Source: a virus
Direction: 5' to 3' (one strand)
DNA: 36,212 nucleotides
Virus record (IMG/VR): IMGVR_UViG_3300041402_000206
Coordinates: 1-36,212 of that record
The position numbers and the translations under genes are program-made. The notes beneath the pieces were generated by a model that saw only the letters and a program-made list of their open reading frames with translations, was not told the origin of the DNA and did not search any database. This document shows, one piece after another, positions 22,399-30,248 of this stretch (position 1 is the first letter of the stretch; each line of letters starts with the position of its first letter).

Positions 22399-22899
22399 TT
22401 AAGTCTGATATAAAACGTCTATACGACACACAGTACTAAAATTATATACATCGTATTGCCTAATAAACCTTATCCTTACTTTATTTAATTCTCCATCGAA
22501 AACACTACCACCATCATTCATTAAAGGCTCAAAGCGTCCAAATGCTACCTTGCCTCGCTTAGCGTCTTTTTTGATTGCATCTCCTAACGCAGATACTGCT
22601 GGCTCTAATATTTTAGCTATAAAGTCTTTCAATGGCAGCTTTGCTTCATCTTCTCCGTAATTAAAAGATACCATCTTACGCTCTGATGGTTTAGTACTTT
22701 TATTTAATACATATGGTGTAACCTTACCTCTTAAATCGTTATGCAATAATCTTAATGCTATTTCACCTAGTTTATCAACATCTACCTTCTTGGGAGAGCC
22801 AATAAATAATTTAGCTATTGCATCCCTTGAAACCCCCAATGGAATAACTAATGCTGCTGCCCCGACTAGCGAAGCTTTAAAAAATTCTCTTCTATGCAC
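22399..22899 (-). CDS. Tat-signal exported protein of unknown function (moron gene 2)
   Basis: The start is GTG at 22899, behind AGGAGGTGTT. The N-terminus is a twin-arginine signal: RREFFK at residues 3-8, a hydrophobic stretch (ASLVGAAALVIPLG) and AIA near 27-29 as a possible signal peptidase site. The folded part (about 135 residues) has a helical first half (LGEIALRLLHNDLRG, DFIAKILEPAVSALGDAIKK) and a beta-rich end (VRIRFIRQYDVYNFST). Tat export carries folded or cofactor-bearing proteins to the periplasm. An exported protein amid the head genes is odd and suggests a moron acting on the host envelope. No family recognised for the mature part. Confidence 0.75.
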   Translation of the reverse strand: MHRREFFKASLVGAAALVIPLGVSRDAIAKLFIGSPKKVDVDKLGEIALRLLHNDLRGKVTPYVLNKSTKPSERKMVSFNYGEDEAKLPLKDFIAKILEPAVSALGDAIKKDAKRGKVAFGRFEPLMNDGGSVFDGELNKVRIRFIRQYDVYNFSTVCRIDVLYQT

Positions 22900-22914
22900 A
22901 ACACCTCCTGTTTT

Positions 22915-23040
22915 TCAGGTTAGTTTTATTGATTCTTCCTTAACACAATTAACAATCTTGCCATTCTGGAAATTAATTGTAATCTTACCATAATAACTAG
23001 AATCACACAATCTTTTAATCAATTCTATTAGCTGTGCCAT
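22915..23040 (-). CDS. DUF2292/YezD-like small protein (41 aa, moron gene 1)
   Basis: ATG at 23040 follows TTGGAGATT. The core YYGKITINFQNGKIVNCVKE closely follows the DUF2292 (YezD) pattern, in which a short helix precedes a beta hairpin. The function of that family is unknown, though bacterial members often lie near sulfur-metabolism genes. First gene of a two-gene cassette with its own promoter (23077-23105) and terminator (22312-22354). Confidence 0.75.
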   Translation of the reverse strand: MAQLIELIKRLCDSSYYGKITINFQNGKIVNCVKEESIKLT

Positions 23041-23076
23041 AATCTCCAATGTAACTCACTTACTTACTTTTTAAGA

Positions 23077-23105
23077 ACACTACTATATTGTTAATCAAAA
23101 GTCAA
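23077..23105 (-). promoter_or_regulatory. Probable promoter of the moron cassette
   Basis: TTGACT (23100-23105), a 17-base spacer and TAGTGT (23077-23082) lie immediately after the portal stop. The -35 is near-consensus and the -10 is weak, but spacing matches the other promoters of this genome. Confidence 0.55.
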
Positions 23106-23110
23106 GCTAA

Positions 23111-25204
23111 TTATACGCTTTGTGCAACTAAATCTTCTTGAGCTAGGTTTATCAGCCCTTGTTGAGCAGTCCTAATAACATGTTCCGTTACTCCCAGGTT
23201 AATACCCAACTCAGCTTGCTTCTGATATGTCTCCATAAGCTTATTATAAGAGTCTATAGCCTCACTCAAGGCATTTACCTTAGTTTCAAGAGTCTCAGCA
23301 TCCTTCTTATCAGTATCAGCGTTAGTATTCTCTGTCTTTGCCATTAAATTAGCGTTCTGCATAAGGATATTATCAAGCAATGCTTTCTGCTCTTCCGTAG
23401 GCTCTGGTGGCCCCTGATTCAATCCTAGTTCCTCTATCTCTTCTTGGGTAGGTGTAACTATCCCTTCATTAATCATTTGCTTTCTAATACGTTGAGTCAA
23501 CTCTTCCGATTCAAGTATAGGAAGGTTCTTTGCTATTAAGTCAGTAGCCATAGCTTCAAATCTAGGAGATACACCAACCAAGTCTATAAGTTGCTGTGCC
23601 GATTCTTCCCTAAGTGTGCTAAATGCAGGGCCAGCTTCTATATAGGTTTCATACTTGCCAGCGCTTAGATCATTAACTATTACTGGCTTGCGTGTTTCCT
23701 CATCCATGACAGTTTGATTGAAGTCGTTTAGAGCTTCGGCGTTAATCTCGATATCTTCAGTGGTACCATCGAAGTTGAGTATAGTTACAACTCTTTGTTG
23801 GTCGTATATTCTAGGCATTAAATCCTCAAGGATGTCACCTGTATACTTAATAGACTTGTGAAGGTTGTCACTGAATACATAAGTTGACCTATCACCCATC
23901 TTCTGTTGAGCAATAACAGCCTTACCGCTTTGCATCTCGGGATTAAGACCAAGTGAAGGAGGTTGCAAACCTGTAGTAGCGTATATATCCATAGAGGCGC
24001 TTGCTTTCTGTTCAATCAATGATTGTTGCAATGCCGGAGCGCCACCCCTTTGAGGTATGCCAGGACTATCAGGGTCAACATTGTAAATCATAAAGGGTGA
24101 GTTGGTAGTATTGAAACTCTTTAGCTTTGATTCCTGCCCCAATGCTTGCTTGGCTGTTATCCATATAGGGTCTTTAGGTGTAAGTGCTGTTGCTTCAATA
24201 GTAGCGGATGCAGCATAGTTATATATCCTCTGTGGGTCTTTAGCTTTCCTTACTATACCCCTCACATACTCTTTGCCTTGTATGTTGTATGTACGCCCAT
24301 ATACAGGCACTAGAGGTATATATTTACCAGCCCACTCCATTGGCCCCTTAAGTATTTCGGCACCATTCATAATAAAGCTTTCAACTTTGCGTATCTTTGT
24401 GGTACGGGTCTTCAATACTGTAACAGGTGGAACTTGTGCGGCTAGCTCATCAAGAACATCCTTCTCTTCTTTAAGGTTTAATACCCTACCATCAGACATT
24501 AAGCCTATCTCTGCATCTATTAACTCTACTCTCCAATACTCAGCTATCCTTACCTTGTTATCCCTAAACCAACCACTACAATTACCTGTATAATAAGTAG
24601 GGTCACTAAAGTCATTTATACTAGCATCGGGAAAGTCTCTCTTGAATATCTCAATAGGGACGTCTTTAATATAGAACGCCCACAAAGCATCACGCTTATC
24701 ATACTTCTCTGCACCATTATCAAAGTACAAAGAACTAGCAGCAGACTTAATAGGAGCTATAACTATTTCCTGGTCAAAGGAATCATCATCAGTAAACTTA
24801 GTTAATACACGCCACCCACCATAGCCACCCGTAATAGTCTCATCAAAGGCCGCATCATAGGTACAAACAGCATCGGATTGGTTTTCTATGCTACGACTAA
24901 GCCCCATCTTAATCTTGGCTATATCCTTAGTACCACCCGTCTGTGGTCTTACTTTAATCTGTGTTCTATTCTGGCGCTGATCTCCATTAACTTGGTCTAG
25001 TGAGCCCGACACTCTATCAAGGGTATATCTAGGCTTGTCTTTACGCTTCTCTTTAGCTGCATCATCCCATTGCCCGTCTTCACTGTGAGCAAACAAAGCA
25101 TCTTCTATGGCCTGTTCCCTTTGATCTCTTTCCGCAGTAGAAACAGTTTCAAACCTTTCTAATGCTTCCTTATGTATCTTGCTTAGTTCATCTGACATTG
25201 CCAT
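23111..25204 (-). CDS. Portal protein, P22 gp1-like
   Basis: A 697-residue portal of the P22 gp1 family. It forms the 12-fold ring at one head vertex through which DNA is packaged and ejected. Typical segments are the N-terminal DGQWDDAAKEKRKDKPRYTL, then NGDQRQNRTQIKVRPQTGGT, the central GGYGGWRVLTKFTDDDSFDQ and YFDNGAEKYDKRDALWAFYI, and the stem/crown region RIYNYAASATIEATALTPKD. The C-terminus is helical and Gln/Asn-rich (ALSEAIDSYNKLMETYQKQA), probably a barrel helix. The length is close to P22 gp1 (725). Confidence 0.92.
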   Translation of the reverse strand: MAMSDELSKIHKEALERFETVSTAERDQREQAIEDALFAHSEDGQWDDAAKEKRKDKPRYTLDRVSGSLDQVNGDQRQNRTQIKVRPQTGGTKDIAKIKMGLSRSIENQSDAVCTYDAAFDETITGGYGGWRVLTKFTDDDSFDQEIVIAPIKSAASSLYFDNGAEKYDKRDALWAFYIKDVPIEIFKRDFPDASINDFSDPTYYTGNCSGWFRDNKVRIAEYWRVELIDAEIGLMSDGRVLNLKEEKDVLDELAAQVPPVTVLKTRTTKIRKVESFIMNGAEILKGPMEWAGKYIPLVPVYGRTYNIQGKEYVRGIVRKAKDPQRIYNYAASATIEATALTPKDPIWITAKQALGQESKLKSFNTTNSPFMIYNVDPDSPGIPQRGGAPALQQSLIEQKASASMDIYATTGLQPPSLGLNPEMQSGKAVIAQQKMGDRSTYVFSDNLHKSIKYTGDILEDLMPRIYDQQRVVTILNFDGTTEDIEINAEALNDFNQTVMDEETRKPVIVNDLSAGKYETYIEAGPAFSTLREESAQQLIDLVGVSPRFEAMATDLIAKNLPILESEELTQRIRKQMINEGIVTPTQEEIEELGLNQGPPEPTEEQKALLDNILMQNANLMAKTENTNADTDKKDAETLETKVNALSEAIDSYNKLMETYQKQAELGINLGVTEHVIRTAQQGLINLAQEDLVAQSV

Positions 25205-25261
25205 TTATAACTCCTAAAGTAAGTAAGTAGGTTTCTTACATTATAAACTAAATAAAAAGGC

Positions 25262-25360
25262 TTATCCTGGTATCTGTATAATCTTATTACCAGCCCAACC
25301 AGCAACCTTAGTTGCACAACTCCATATAGTTTGATATATCCATAGCTTTATTTTATTCAT
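25262..25360 (-). CDS. Tiny possible membrane peptide (32 aa)
   Basis: Starts ATG at 25360 with a weak TAGGA SD. Residues LWIYQTIWSCATKVAGWAG form an amphipathic or hydrophobic segment. It shares a 350-base stretch between the portal and large terminase genes with one other small frame. Only moderate support. Confidence 0.4.
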   Translation of the reverse strand: MNKIKLWIYQTIWSCATKVAGWAGNKIIQIPG

Positions 25361-25370
25361 ATTAATCCTA

Positions 25371-25547
25371 TTACCAAGTATCATTCTTATAAGGCCAATA
25401 ATAACAATTACAATGTCTTTCAGATGATACTCTTTCAATCTCTTTGGGATCTTCTTGTAGTACTTCTATTTCCTTTCCCTGTACTAAATCTAAGAATACG
25501 CTTGATAATTCTTTAGCTATATCGCCATTCTTTATTATCTTATTCAT
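25371..25547 (-). CDS. Small acidic hypothetical protein (58 aa)
   Basis: ATG at 25547 lies 14 bases after the large terminase stop, with a weak SD (GGAATGG). The protein is helical and acidic (DLVQGKEIEVLQEDPKEIER) and ends with CNCYYWPYKND. It could be a minor packaging-region accessory. No family recognised. Confidence 0.5.
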   Translation of the reverse strand: MNKIIKNGDIAKELSSVFLDLVQGKEIEVLQEDPKEIERVSSERHCNCYYWPYKNDTW

Positions 25548-25560
25548 CAGGCCATTCCAT

Positions 25561-27045
25561 TTAATTACTCCATTCTGAGTCGAAGCTTAAATCAACCGTT
25601 AACGGAATTTCAGGGTGTATCATCGCCATCATCAAACTATCTGCCCTATTAGGACTCTCTATGCCTAGCTTCTTCATCTCAGGCTTACTCATTATCTGTA
25701 TAAACCCACCTGGATTATCTTTTAGCGGTATCCTACACACCTCAGAACGTAATCCGGCTAAGTCTTCTATATCACTAGACAGGCTTATCATTGTTTCAGG
25801 GTCTATATACTTCCCCTTTACTATAGCTAGATATGAGTTGTAGAATCTATCCCTTAACTCTATATAGTTCTGCGCTCTCTTATTCCTAAACGCTTCTTTG
25901 TTAGTCTTCTCTTTACGCTTATCCGAATCATGTGAGTCCTGATATATTTCATTAGGTCTATCAGGAGTCTCAGAACCTTTGAACATCACAGCTTCAATCT
26001 TCTTGCCTGATAGCTTCTCATTGACTTGACGTTTAAGAGGTGCGCCCATTCCATCACCATCCCATACAAAGTGATCTGCCCTCGCATCTATAGCCATATT
26101 AAGCGCCCAATCACACCCCTCGTTACAATCTCCATCTTCCTTATCTTGGACATCCAGGAATACAGAGCCATGCCTTAATGCGTAACCTTTAGGGTCTGGG
26201 CCGGTATCACTAGGATCATGAGCAGCGACAATAGCGCCCCTACCATCAAACCCCAACTTAACATGAGCGTCAATAGCAGCATCAAACCACTCAGGCTGTA
26301 TAATAGCGTTATCAATTGTTTCAAGGTACGCACCACCCCACTTGTGAGCGTATTGAGCTGTAGATAGCTTCTCAACATCATCTAGCCTCTCTTCCTCTAA
26401 TCCTGACAACTTAAACCATTCTTCAGGCATATCAGTATAGTTCATTTCAACAACCATTAACAGGTCGTCTTCATAGTAACCACACTTAGTTAATTCCTTC
26501 TCTGCTCTTGCTAACCACTTCTTCGCTACGGCTCCGACCTTAGAACCCCTATTCATCGTTATGATTATTTCAGGCATCTTGACGTTCTCGCCCGACATTT
26601 TACGTTGGGTATCTGTAGCATTGAGCCGCACCGAAGCAGTTAAAACCCTTAATGTATTATCTGATAAGTCCTCGCCCTCTTCTATCCATAAACCATCTAT
26701 GCCTGATAACGTACTCTTGAGGCTTGTTATGTTCCTGACTAATCCCTTATAGAAGTTCCTGCCACCTGATATATGGGTTATACTTGTCTTTGTATCATTA
26801 AAGCCCTGCATCCCTAGGCGCTCTATCTCTTCTAATATTGTCCTATGTACTGATTCTTCTATAGAGTTCTGGTGCTCTCTAGCGCAACACCATAGCTTAC
26901 CTTCTGTCATTTGAGCAGCTACATAGTCTGCTATTCCTGTTGACTTAGTAGATCCCCTGCCGCCTACTATAATCTTAATACGTTTTGGCTTAGTGAAGAT
27001 AGGGTGAAGGTTCTCTACATACTCTATATTGACAATGTCACTCAA
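25561..27045 (-). CDS. Terminase large subunit, P22 gp2-like
   Basis: A 494-residue packaging motor. The ATPase domain has Walker A GGRGSTKS (28-35), a Walker B-like region GLWIEEGEDL (118-127) and a coupling motif (IIITMNRGS, 160-168). The nuclease domain has AHDPSDTG (275-282; D277), VWDGDG (327-332; D329) and NRADS (466-470; D469), forming an RNase H-like metal site. P22-type terminases package by headful from a pac site, which yields circularly permuted DNA, consistent with the circular assembly. Confidence 0.92.
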   Translation of the reverse strand: MSDIVNIEYVENLHPIFTKPKRIKIIVGGRGSTKSTGIADYVAAQMTEGKLWCCAREHQNSIEESVHRTILEEIERLGMQGFNDTKTSITHISGGRNFYKGLVRNITSLKSTLSGIDGLWIEEGEDLSDNTLRVLTASVRLNATDTQRKMSGENVKMPEIIITMNRGSKVGAVAKKWLARAEKELTKCGYYEDDLLMVVEMNYTDMPEEWFKLSGLEEERLDDVEKLSTAQYAHKWGGAYLETIDNAIIQPEWFDAAIDAHVKLGFDGRGAIVAAHDPSDTGPDPKGYALRHGSVFLDVQDKEDGDCNEGCDWALNMAIDARADHFVWDGDGMGAPLKRQVNEKLSGKKIEAVMFKGSETPDRPNEIYQDSHDSDKRKEKTNKEAFRNKRAQNYIELRDRFYNSYLAIVKGKYIDPETMISLSSDIEDLAGLRSEVCRIPLKDNPGGFIQIMSKPEMKKLGIESPNRADSLMMAMIHPEIPLTVDLSFDSEWSN

Positions 27046-27051
27046 ATCTTC

Positions 27052-27234
27052 TTATTCATCCTTATTACTGGCACACATACTCTTCATTACTGCATCATTT
27101 ATTCTCTCAGTATGATAACGGTCGAACCCATCAGAAGTAGTTGATGGTCTTACACAGCGCATGTATTTCTGCACAGGGTCACTATCCCTATGTATTAAAC
27201 TCGCTTGCTGCTCGATCCCTTCCTCATCACTCAT
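27052..27234 (-). CDS. Hypothetical protein (60 aa)
   Basis: ATG at 27234 follows GGAGGGAAACC and overlaps the upstream stop (ATGA). The protein is acidic to neutral, with YMRCVRPSTTSDGFDRYHTE in the middle. It is one of six tiny genes between the terminase subunits. Function unknown. Confidence 0.6.
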   Translation of the reverse strand: MSDEEGIEQQASLIHRDSDPVQKYMRCVRPSTTSDGFDRYHTERINDAVMKSMCASNKDE

Positions 27235-27401
27235 GGTTTCCCTCCGAGGCCGCAGTAACCAGCCTTACTAACAGGCTGTAATGTATCAGGGTCAAGTGTC
27301 TGCACAAACCTCCATGCCATACACTCAGATACGGCACACCGCCCAGGTTGGGATGGACATATCTTTGTTTTAGCATCCTCTTCTGTATATATATTAGTCA
27401 T
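27231..27401 (-). CDS. Small Cys-rich protein (56 aa)
   Basis: ATG at 27401 overlaps the upstream gene by 8 bases. The ICPSQPGRCAVSECMAWRF segment and C-terminal GYCGLGGKP match a small Cys-rich protein type frequent in phages, possibly a zinc or iron site. Function unknown. Confidence 0.6.
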   Translation of the reverse strand: MTNIYTEEDAKTKICPSQPGRCAVSECMAWRFVQTLDPDTLQPVSKAGYCGLGGKP

Positions 27402-27525
27402 TACTATAAACCTTTCTTAATTCAGTTATCTCTTGCTTAACTTCATCTATCTTCATTTCGACAACATAATGTTGAAGAATTACTATAGTCGTTAATGCTA
27501 TTATCATAAGCTTAATATCCCTCAT
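27394..27525 (-). CDS. Small membrane-anchored coiled-coil peptide (43 aa)
   Basis: ATG at 27525 follows GAGGGGAAGAT. A short N-terminal hydrophobic segment (LMIIALTTIVILQHYVV) is followed by a charged helix (EMKIDEVKQEITELRKVY). The layout resembles small holin-like or spanin-like proteins, but it is far from the lysis cassette. Confidence 0.55.
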   Translation of the reverse strand: MRDIKLMIIALTTIVILQHYVVEMKIDEVKQEITELRKVYSND

Positions 27526-27665
27526 ATCTTCCCCTCTTGAATAAGCTTCTTTATGATCTTCTTTACCACACGCTTAACAAACTTTCTAAGCCCTCTGCTG
27601 TTAAGTGGAAACCCCTGGCGTATACCTTCAGCCTCTATTAATTGATATGACTCGTTATTTATCAT
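27522..27665 (-). CDS. Small basic protein (47 aa)
   Basis: ATG at 27665; no clear SD, so it may be coupled to the gene just upstream (2 bases apart). The product has a basic helix (GLRKFVKRVVKKIIKKLIQE). It could be an amphipathic DNA- or membrane-binding peptide. Function unknown. Confidence 0.5.
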   Translation of the reverse strand: MINNESYQLIEAEGIRQGFPLNSRGLRKFVKRVVKKIIKKLIQEGKI

Positions 27666-27666
27666 A

Positions 27667-27834
27667 TTAAAATAATTTTACAAAGTTCTTATTAATAAGA
27701 TTTTGAATCTCAGGTTCAACATTGCACTCATAAGCCTCATCAAAAAATCTAACCATCTTCCTGTGATTAGCCCATATTTGCTTAATTGCTACTTCTATAA
27801 CCTTATCTTTCTTCTTCTTAAGCCTCTTTCTCAT
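27667..27834 (-). CDS. Small basic protein (55 aa)
   Basis: ATG at 27834 follows AAGAGGTAGATC. A Lys-rich start (MRKRLKKKKDKVIEVAIKQI) and a helical middle (IWANHRKMVRFFDEAYE). No family recognised. One of the six tiny genes between terminase genes. Confidence 0.55.
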   Translation of the reverse strand: MRKRLKKKKDKVIEVAIKQIWANHRKMVRFFDEAYECNVEPEIQNLINKNFVKLF

Positions 27835-27837
27835 GAT

Positions 27838-27948
27838 CTACCTCTTGCCCCATATCAAGTGACATACGTAGACGGTTTGCGCTAATAAATATACACTAAC
27901 CCCAAATAATATTATATAACCTTCAAATGATATATCACAATCAATCAT
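27838..27948 (-). CDS. Tiny membrane protein (36 aa)
   Basis: ATG at 27948, with only a weak SD. One hydrophobic segment (GYIILFGVSVYLLAQTVYV). Similar one-pass peptides are common in phage gaps, but support is limited to the frame and hydrophobicity. Confidence 0.45.
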   Translation of the reverse strand: MIDCDISFEGYIILFGVSVYLLAQTVYVCHLIWGKR

Positions 27949-27956
27949 GCTTCATC

Positions 27957-28361
27957 TCACTTATCATCTTTATCCTTTCTGCTAACTGGTATAAAGTTTA
28001 TAGTTGAGGTTGTTTGAACAGGGCCACCACCTGGGCCTGATACCTCTTGAGCTACCTTCTCTATCACACTATGATTAGCCCCTAGTAGTAATTGAGTTAT
28101 CTTAGCATTAAGGTTATTAGATAGTCCACCATTAATCAATCCTTGCTTCTGTTTTAGTGTCACCTTCTTGACAGTGTCGGAAAAATCCTTCTTTTCATCA
28201 TCCTTACACCAATCATATATCGTATCTCTTGCTATGTCAAGATATAAGGCCAATCCCTCAATAGTAGGAATAACATCACCCAATGTCTCGTAAACATCAA
28301 GGTAATCCATTGCCTTCTCTAATAGGGCTTTATTATATTTAGTTGGCCTACCTTTATCCAT
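27957..28361 (-). CDS. Terminase small subunit, P22 gp3-like
   Basis: A 134-residue protein of the gp3 DNA-packaging family, which recognises the pac site and loads the large subunit. Features are GRPTKYNKALLEKAMDYLDV, VIPTIEGLALYLDIARDTIY, then DWCKDDEKKDF (helix-turn-helix region) and a C-terminal beta-strand tail (TTSTINFIPVSRKD). The length suits the family. It starts 8 bases inside the end of the upstream small gene. Confidence 0.85.
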   Translation of the reverse strand: MDKGRPTKYNKALLEKAMDYLDVYETLGDVIPTIEGLALYLDIARDTIYDWCKDDEKKDFSDTVKKVTLKQKQGLINGGLSNNLNAKITQLLLGANHSVIEKVAQEVSGPGGGPVQTTSTINFIPVSRKDKDDK

Positions 28362-28530
28362 CAGTGATTATACCCTGAAGCTCTTCCCTCATCCTCTGCG
28401 CACGAGTCTTAACTGCTCCCTTGGCTCTCTTGCCTACTTTCTCACCTACACCCTTACCTACAACTACCTTCTGTCCGTGGATGCTCTCCTGTGACGTAGG
28501 ATCTCCGTTCTTCTTATTATTGTTAGCCAT
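28354..28530 (-). CDS. Small basic hypothetical protein (58 aa)
   Basis: ATG at 28530 follows AGGAGAGATA. The basic, Gly/Val/Lys-rich middle (KVVVGKGVGEKVGKRAKGAV) precedes a helical C-terminus. It overlaps the small terminase by 8 bases. It could be a packaging-associated DNA-binding protein; not recognised. Confidence 0.6.
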   Translation of the reverse strand: MANNNKKNGDPTSQESIHGQKVVVGKGVGEKVGKRAKGAVKTRAQRMREELQGIITDG

Positions 28531-28538
28531 TATCTCTC

Positions 28539-29033
28539 CTATGATTTCCCGTGATTATGATGAAAGCCGCTCTCGAGATTAGCTTGAAGCCTTCTCTGTG
28601 CCGCCTCTATTTTTGTATGAAACAAACCAAGATGCTTCTTTATGCCGTCAATCATAATATATGCGCACCACTTTGACCTAGGCTTATGCCAAGATACACC
28701 CGTTATGCCAGAAGTATTGCTATTTCGTTTTTTCATATTCTGACCATTTTGCTTTTTAGTGACTACCCTTAAGTTGCAAATTCTATTATCCGTCCTATCA
28801 TGATTGATGTGGTCAATATAGTCTGGTGGAAATTCTCCATACACATACAGCCATATTATGCGATGCTCTCTGTACACCTTCCCGTCTAAATTTATCTGTC
28901 TATACCCTCCAGTAGCCTTACTGCCAGCTATACCACCTTTCCTGGCGCGACTTCCTCTATTAATCTTCCATGTGAGTTTTCCAGTTACAGGGTTGTAATC
29001 AAATAATTCTTTTAATCTTTCTTGATTCATCAT
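28539..29033 (-). CDS. HNH homing endonuclease with C-terminal AP2 domain
   Basis: A 164-residue protein. An N-terminal HNH_3 unit carries REHRIIWLYVYGEFPPDYID followed by HINHDRTDNRICNLRVV, including His and Asn catalytic/metal residues. A C-terminal AP2 DNA-binding domain has TSGITGVSWHKPRSKWCAYI, then KKHLGLFHTKIEAA. This architecture is typical of free-standing phage homing endonucleases. It is wedged between a virion-type gene and the packaging genes and starts within the previous stop (ATGATGA), with no SD of its own. Confidence 0.9.
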   Translation of the reverse strand: MMNQERLKELFDYNPVTGKLTWKINRGSRARKGGIAGSKATGGYRQINLDGKVYREHRIIWLYVYGEFPPDYIDHINHDRTDNRICNLRVVTKKQNGQNMKKRNSNTSGITGVSWHKPRSKWCAYIMIDGIKKHLGLFHTKIEAAQRRLQANLESGFHHNHGKS

Positions 29034-29341
29034 GAAAGTACCGTCATTTTCACGTAATCAGACTTAATTAATTCACCGCTCACAATCGCTGAGCCACGCA
29101 CACGCCAAAGTCCTGTCTTGTCTAAATCGTCTGGCTGAATCGTATACTCTAAATATTGATTTGCCAGGAACTGAGAATCGTCCACCACTACGTTGGAAGT
29201 ACCTACAGCTACGTTGGTAGTGTATTCATCCTTCTCACCCCTCTCAGGCTGAAGAATCACTGTCAAACTTGTACCAGCACTAATATCCACACCAAGATTT
29301 ACTCTTAATATAGATCCATACTCTTTTTTATTAAACGTCAT
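29030..29341 (-). CDS. Beta-rich structural-type protein (103 aa), first gene of the late operon
   Basis: ATG at 29341 lies 30 bases after the late promoter -10 and follows GAGGCATAT. The product is a beta-sandwich-type protein (YGSILRVNLGVDISAGTSLT, YLEYTIQPDD, GLWRVRGSAIVSG), like small phage proteins with an Ig-like or baseplate-type N-terminal fold. A virion or assembly role is inferred from its operon. Confidence 0.65.
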   Translation of the reverse strand: MTFNKKEYGSILRVNLGVDISAGTSLTVILQPERGEKDEYTTNVAVGTSNVVVDDSQFLANQYLEYTIQPDDLDKTGLWRVRGSAIVSGELIKSDYVKMTVLS

Positions 29342-29370
29342 ATATGCCTCATTATTTTTAGATATACGGT

Positions 29371-29399
29371 ACTTTACACTATTTAATATTATTTGTCAA
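29371..29399 (-). promoter_or_regulatory. Promoter of the packaging and virion operon
   Basis: TTGACA (29394-29399), a 17-base spacer and TAAAGT (29371-29376), in an AT-rich 80-base gap between the NinG-like gene and the first late gene. No terminator was seen in this gap, so replication-operon transcription may also continue into late genes. Confidence 0.7.
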
Positions 29400-29423
29400 C
29401 TTAATTCTTTACAATCCAATATA

Positions 29424-29825
29424 CTACCCCCTTAACCTCTCTATAACTTCATCAAAGTCGGCCCGCTTCATTATCGTCTGTTTAAGCTGTTTCAATTCCT
29501 CTATAGTCTCGGCTCCATATTTATCTTGAATAAAGAGAGTGTATTCAATTAGGTTGCCGCCTTGATATGTATTGCATTTCGGACACTGAGGATGGATATT
29601 GCGATCATCATAACTTACTAGGCTTCCCTTACTGGCATGGATAAAATGTCCAGCGTGCATCTCCTTGTATGGCTTAGTAGATCCACATGTAACACAAGAG
29701 ACATAACCAGCATCATCAGCATAGGATGTTCTAATGTGTTCACTCATTAACTTCCAGGCTTTGTTTTTTAATGACTTTATGGTTGGCAACTTCTTTCTTT
29801 TCTTAGGCTTTGCAAGTTTGCTCAC
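29424..29825 (-). CDS. NinG/Rap-family recombination endonuclease-like protein
   Basis: A 133-residue NinG-type protein. It has a basic start (PKKRKKLPTIKSLKNKAW) and CVTCGS (residues 44-49), then HAGHFIHASKGS, NIHPQCPKCNTYQGGNLIEY, matching the zinc- and HNH-like core of lambda NinG (Rap). These proteins help resolve or direct recombination intermediates. The start is GTG at 29825, overlapping the NinB stop (GTGA), with SD AAGGAG. Confidence 0.85.
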   Translation of the reverse strand: MSKLAKPKKRKKLPTIKSLKNKAWKLMSEHIRTSYADDAGYVSCVTCGSTKPYKEMHAGHFIHASKGSLVSYDDRNIHPQCPKCNTYQGGNLIEYTLFIQDKYGAETIEELKQLKQTIMKRADFDEVIERLRG

Positions 29826-30223
29826 GCTTGTCTCCTTATGCCTTGGCTTTCATAATATAAATCATCGCTAGTTGGAAGGTTAATACCTAAATCGGATATC
29901 GCGAACCTAATTATTGCCTCTATAAAATTGGCAAACTCTTTTACATTTAACTTACTGGTTCCCTTGATTATATTAATAGTCTCTCCCATGACTACCTTGC
30001 ACTCTGTACCTAATAGCTTCTGACATATCACCTCTTTACAGTCTTGGTTATCGTATCCAAGCTCGGCACCTATGATGCCCATATATTTCCAAAAGAGCTT
30101 ATTTTGTGCAAGGCTCCTATTCTTCTTATAAACTTTAATCTCAACCTGCCAGGGCTTATCCATAGCTAACATGCTAATACGGTTCAAAGCTTTGTTCTTG
30201 TCATCCTGTGTTTTTATTATCAT
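29822..30223 (-). CDS. NinB-family recombination protein
   Basis: The start is ATG at 30223 behind GAGGAGGGGT; a TTG upstream lies within the SD. The 133-residue product follows the NinB pattern: PWQVEIKVYKKNRSLAQNKL, FWKYMGIIGAELGYDNQDCK, and the end IRFAISDLGINLPTSDDLYY. Lambda NinB (Orf) binds single-stranded DNA and helps recombinases displace SSB. The NinB-NinG pair next to an O-like gene mirrors lambdoid phages. Confidence 0.85.
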   Translation of the reverse strand: MIIKTQDDKNKALNRISMLAMDKPWQVEIKVYKKNRSLAQNKLFWKYMGIIGAELGYDNQDCKEVICQKLLGTECKVVMGETINIIKGTSKLNVKEFANFIEAIIRFAISDLGINLPTSDDLYYESQGIRRQA

Positions 30224-30248
30224 ACCCCTCCTCAATCATCAATATGGC

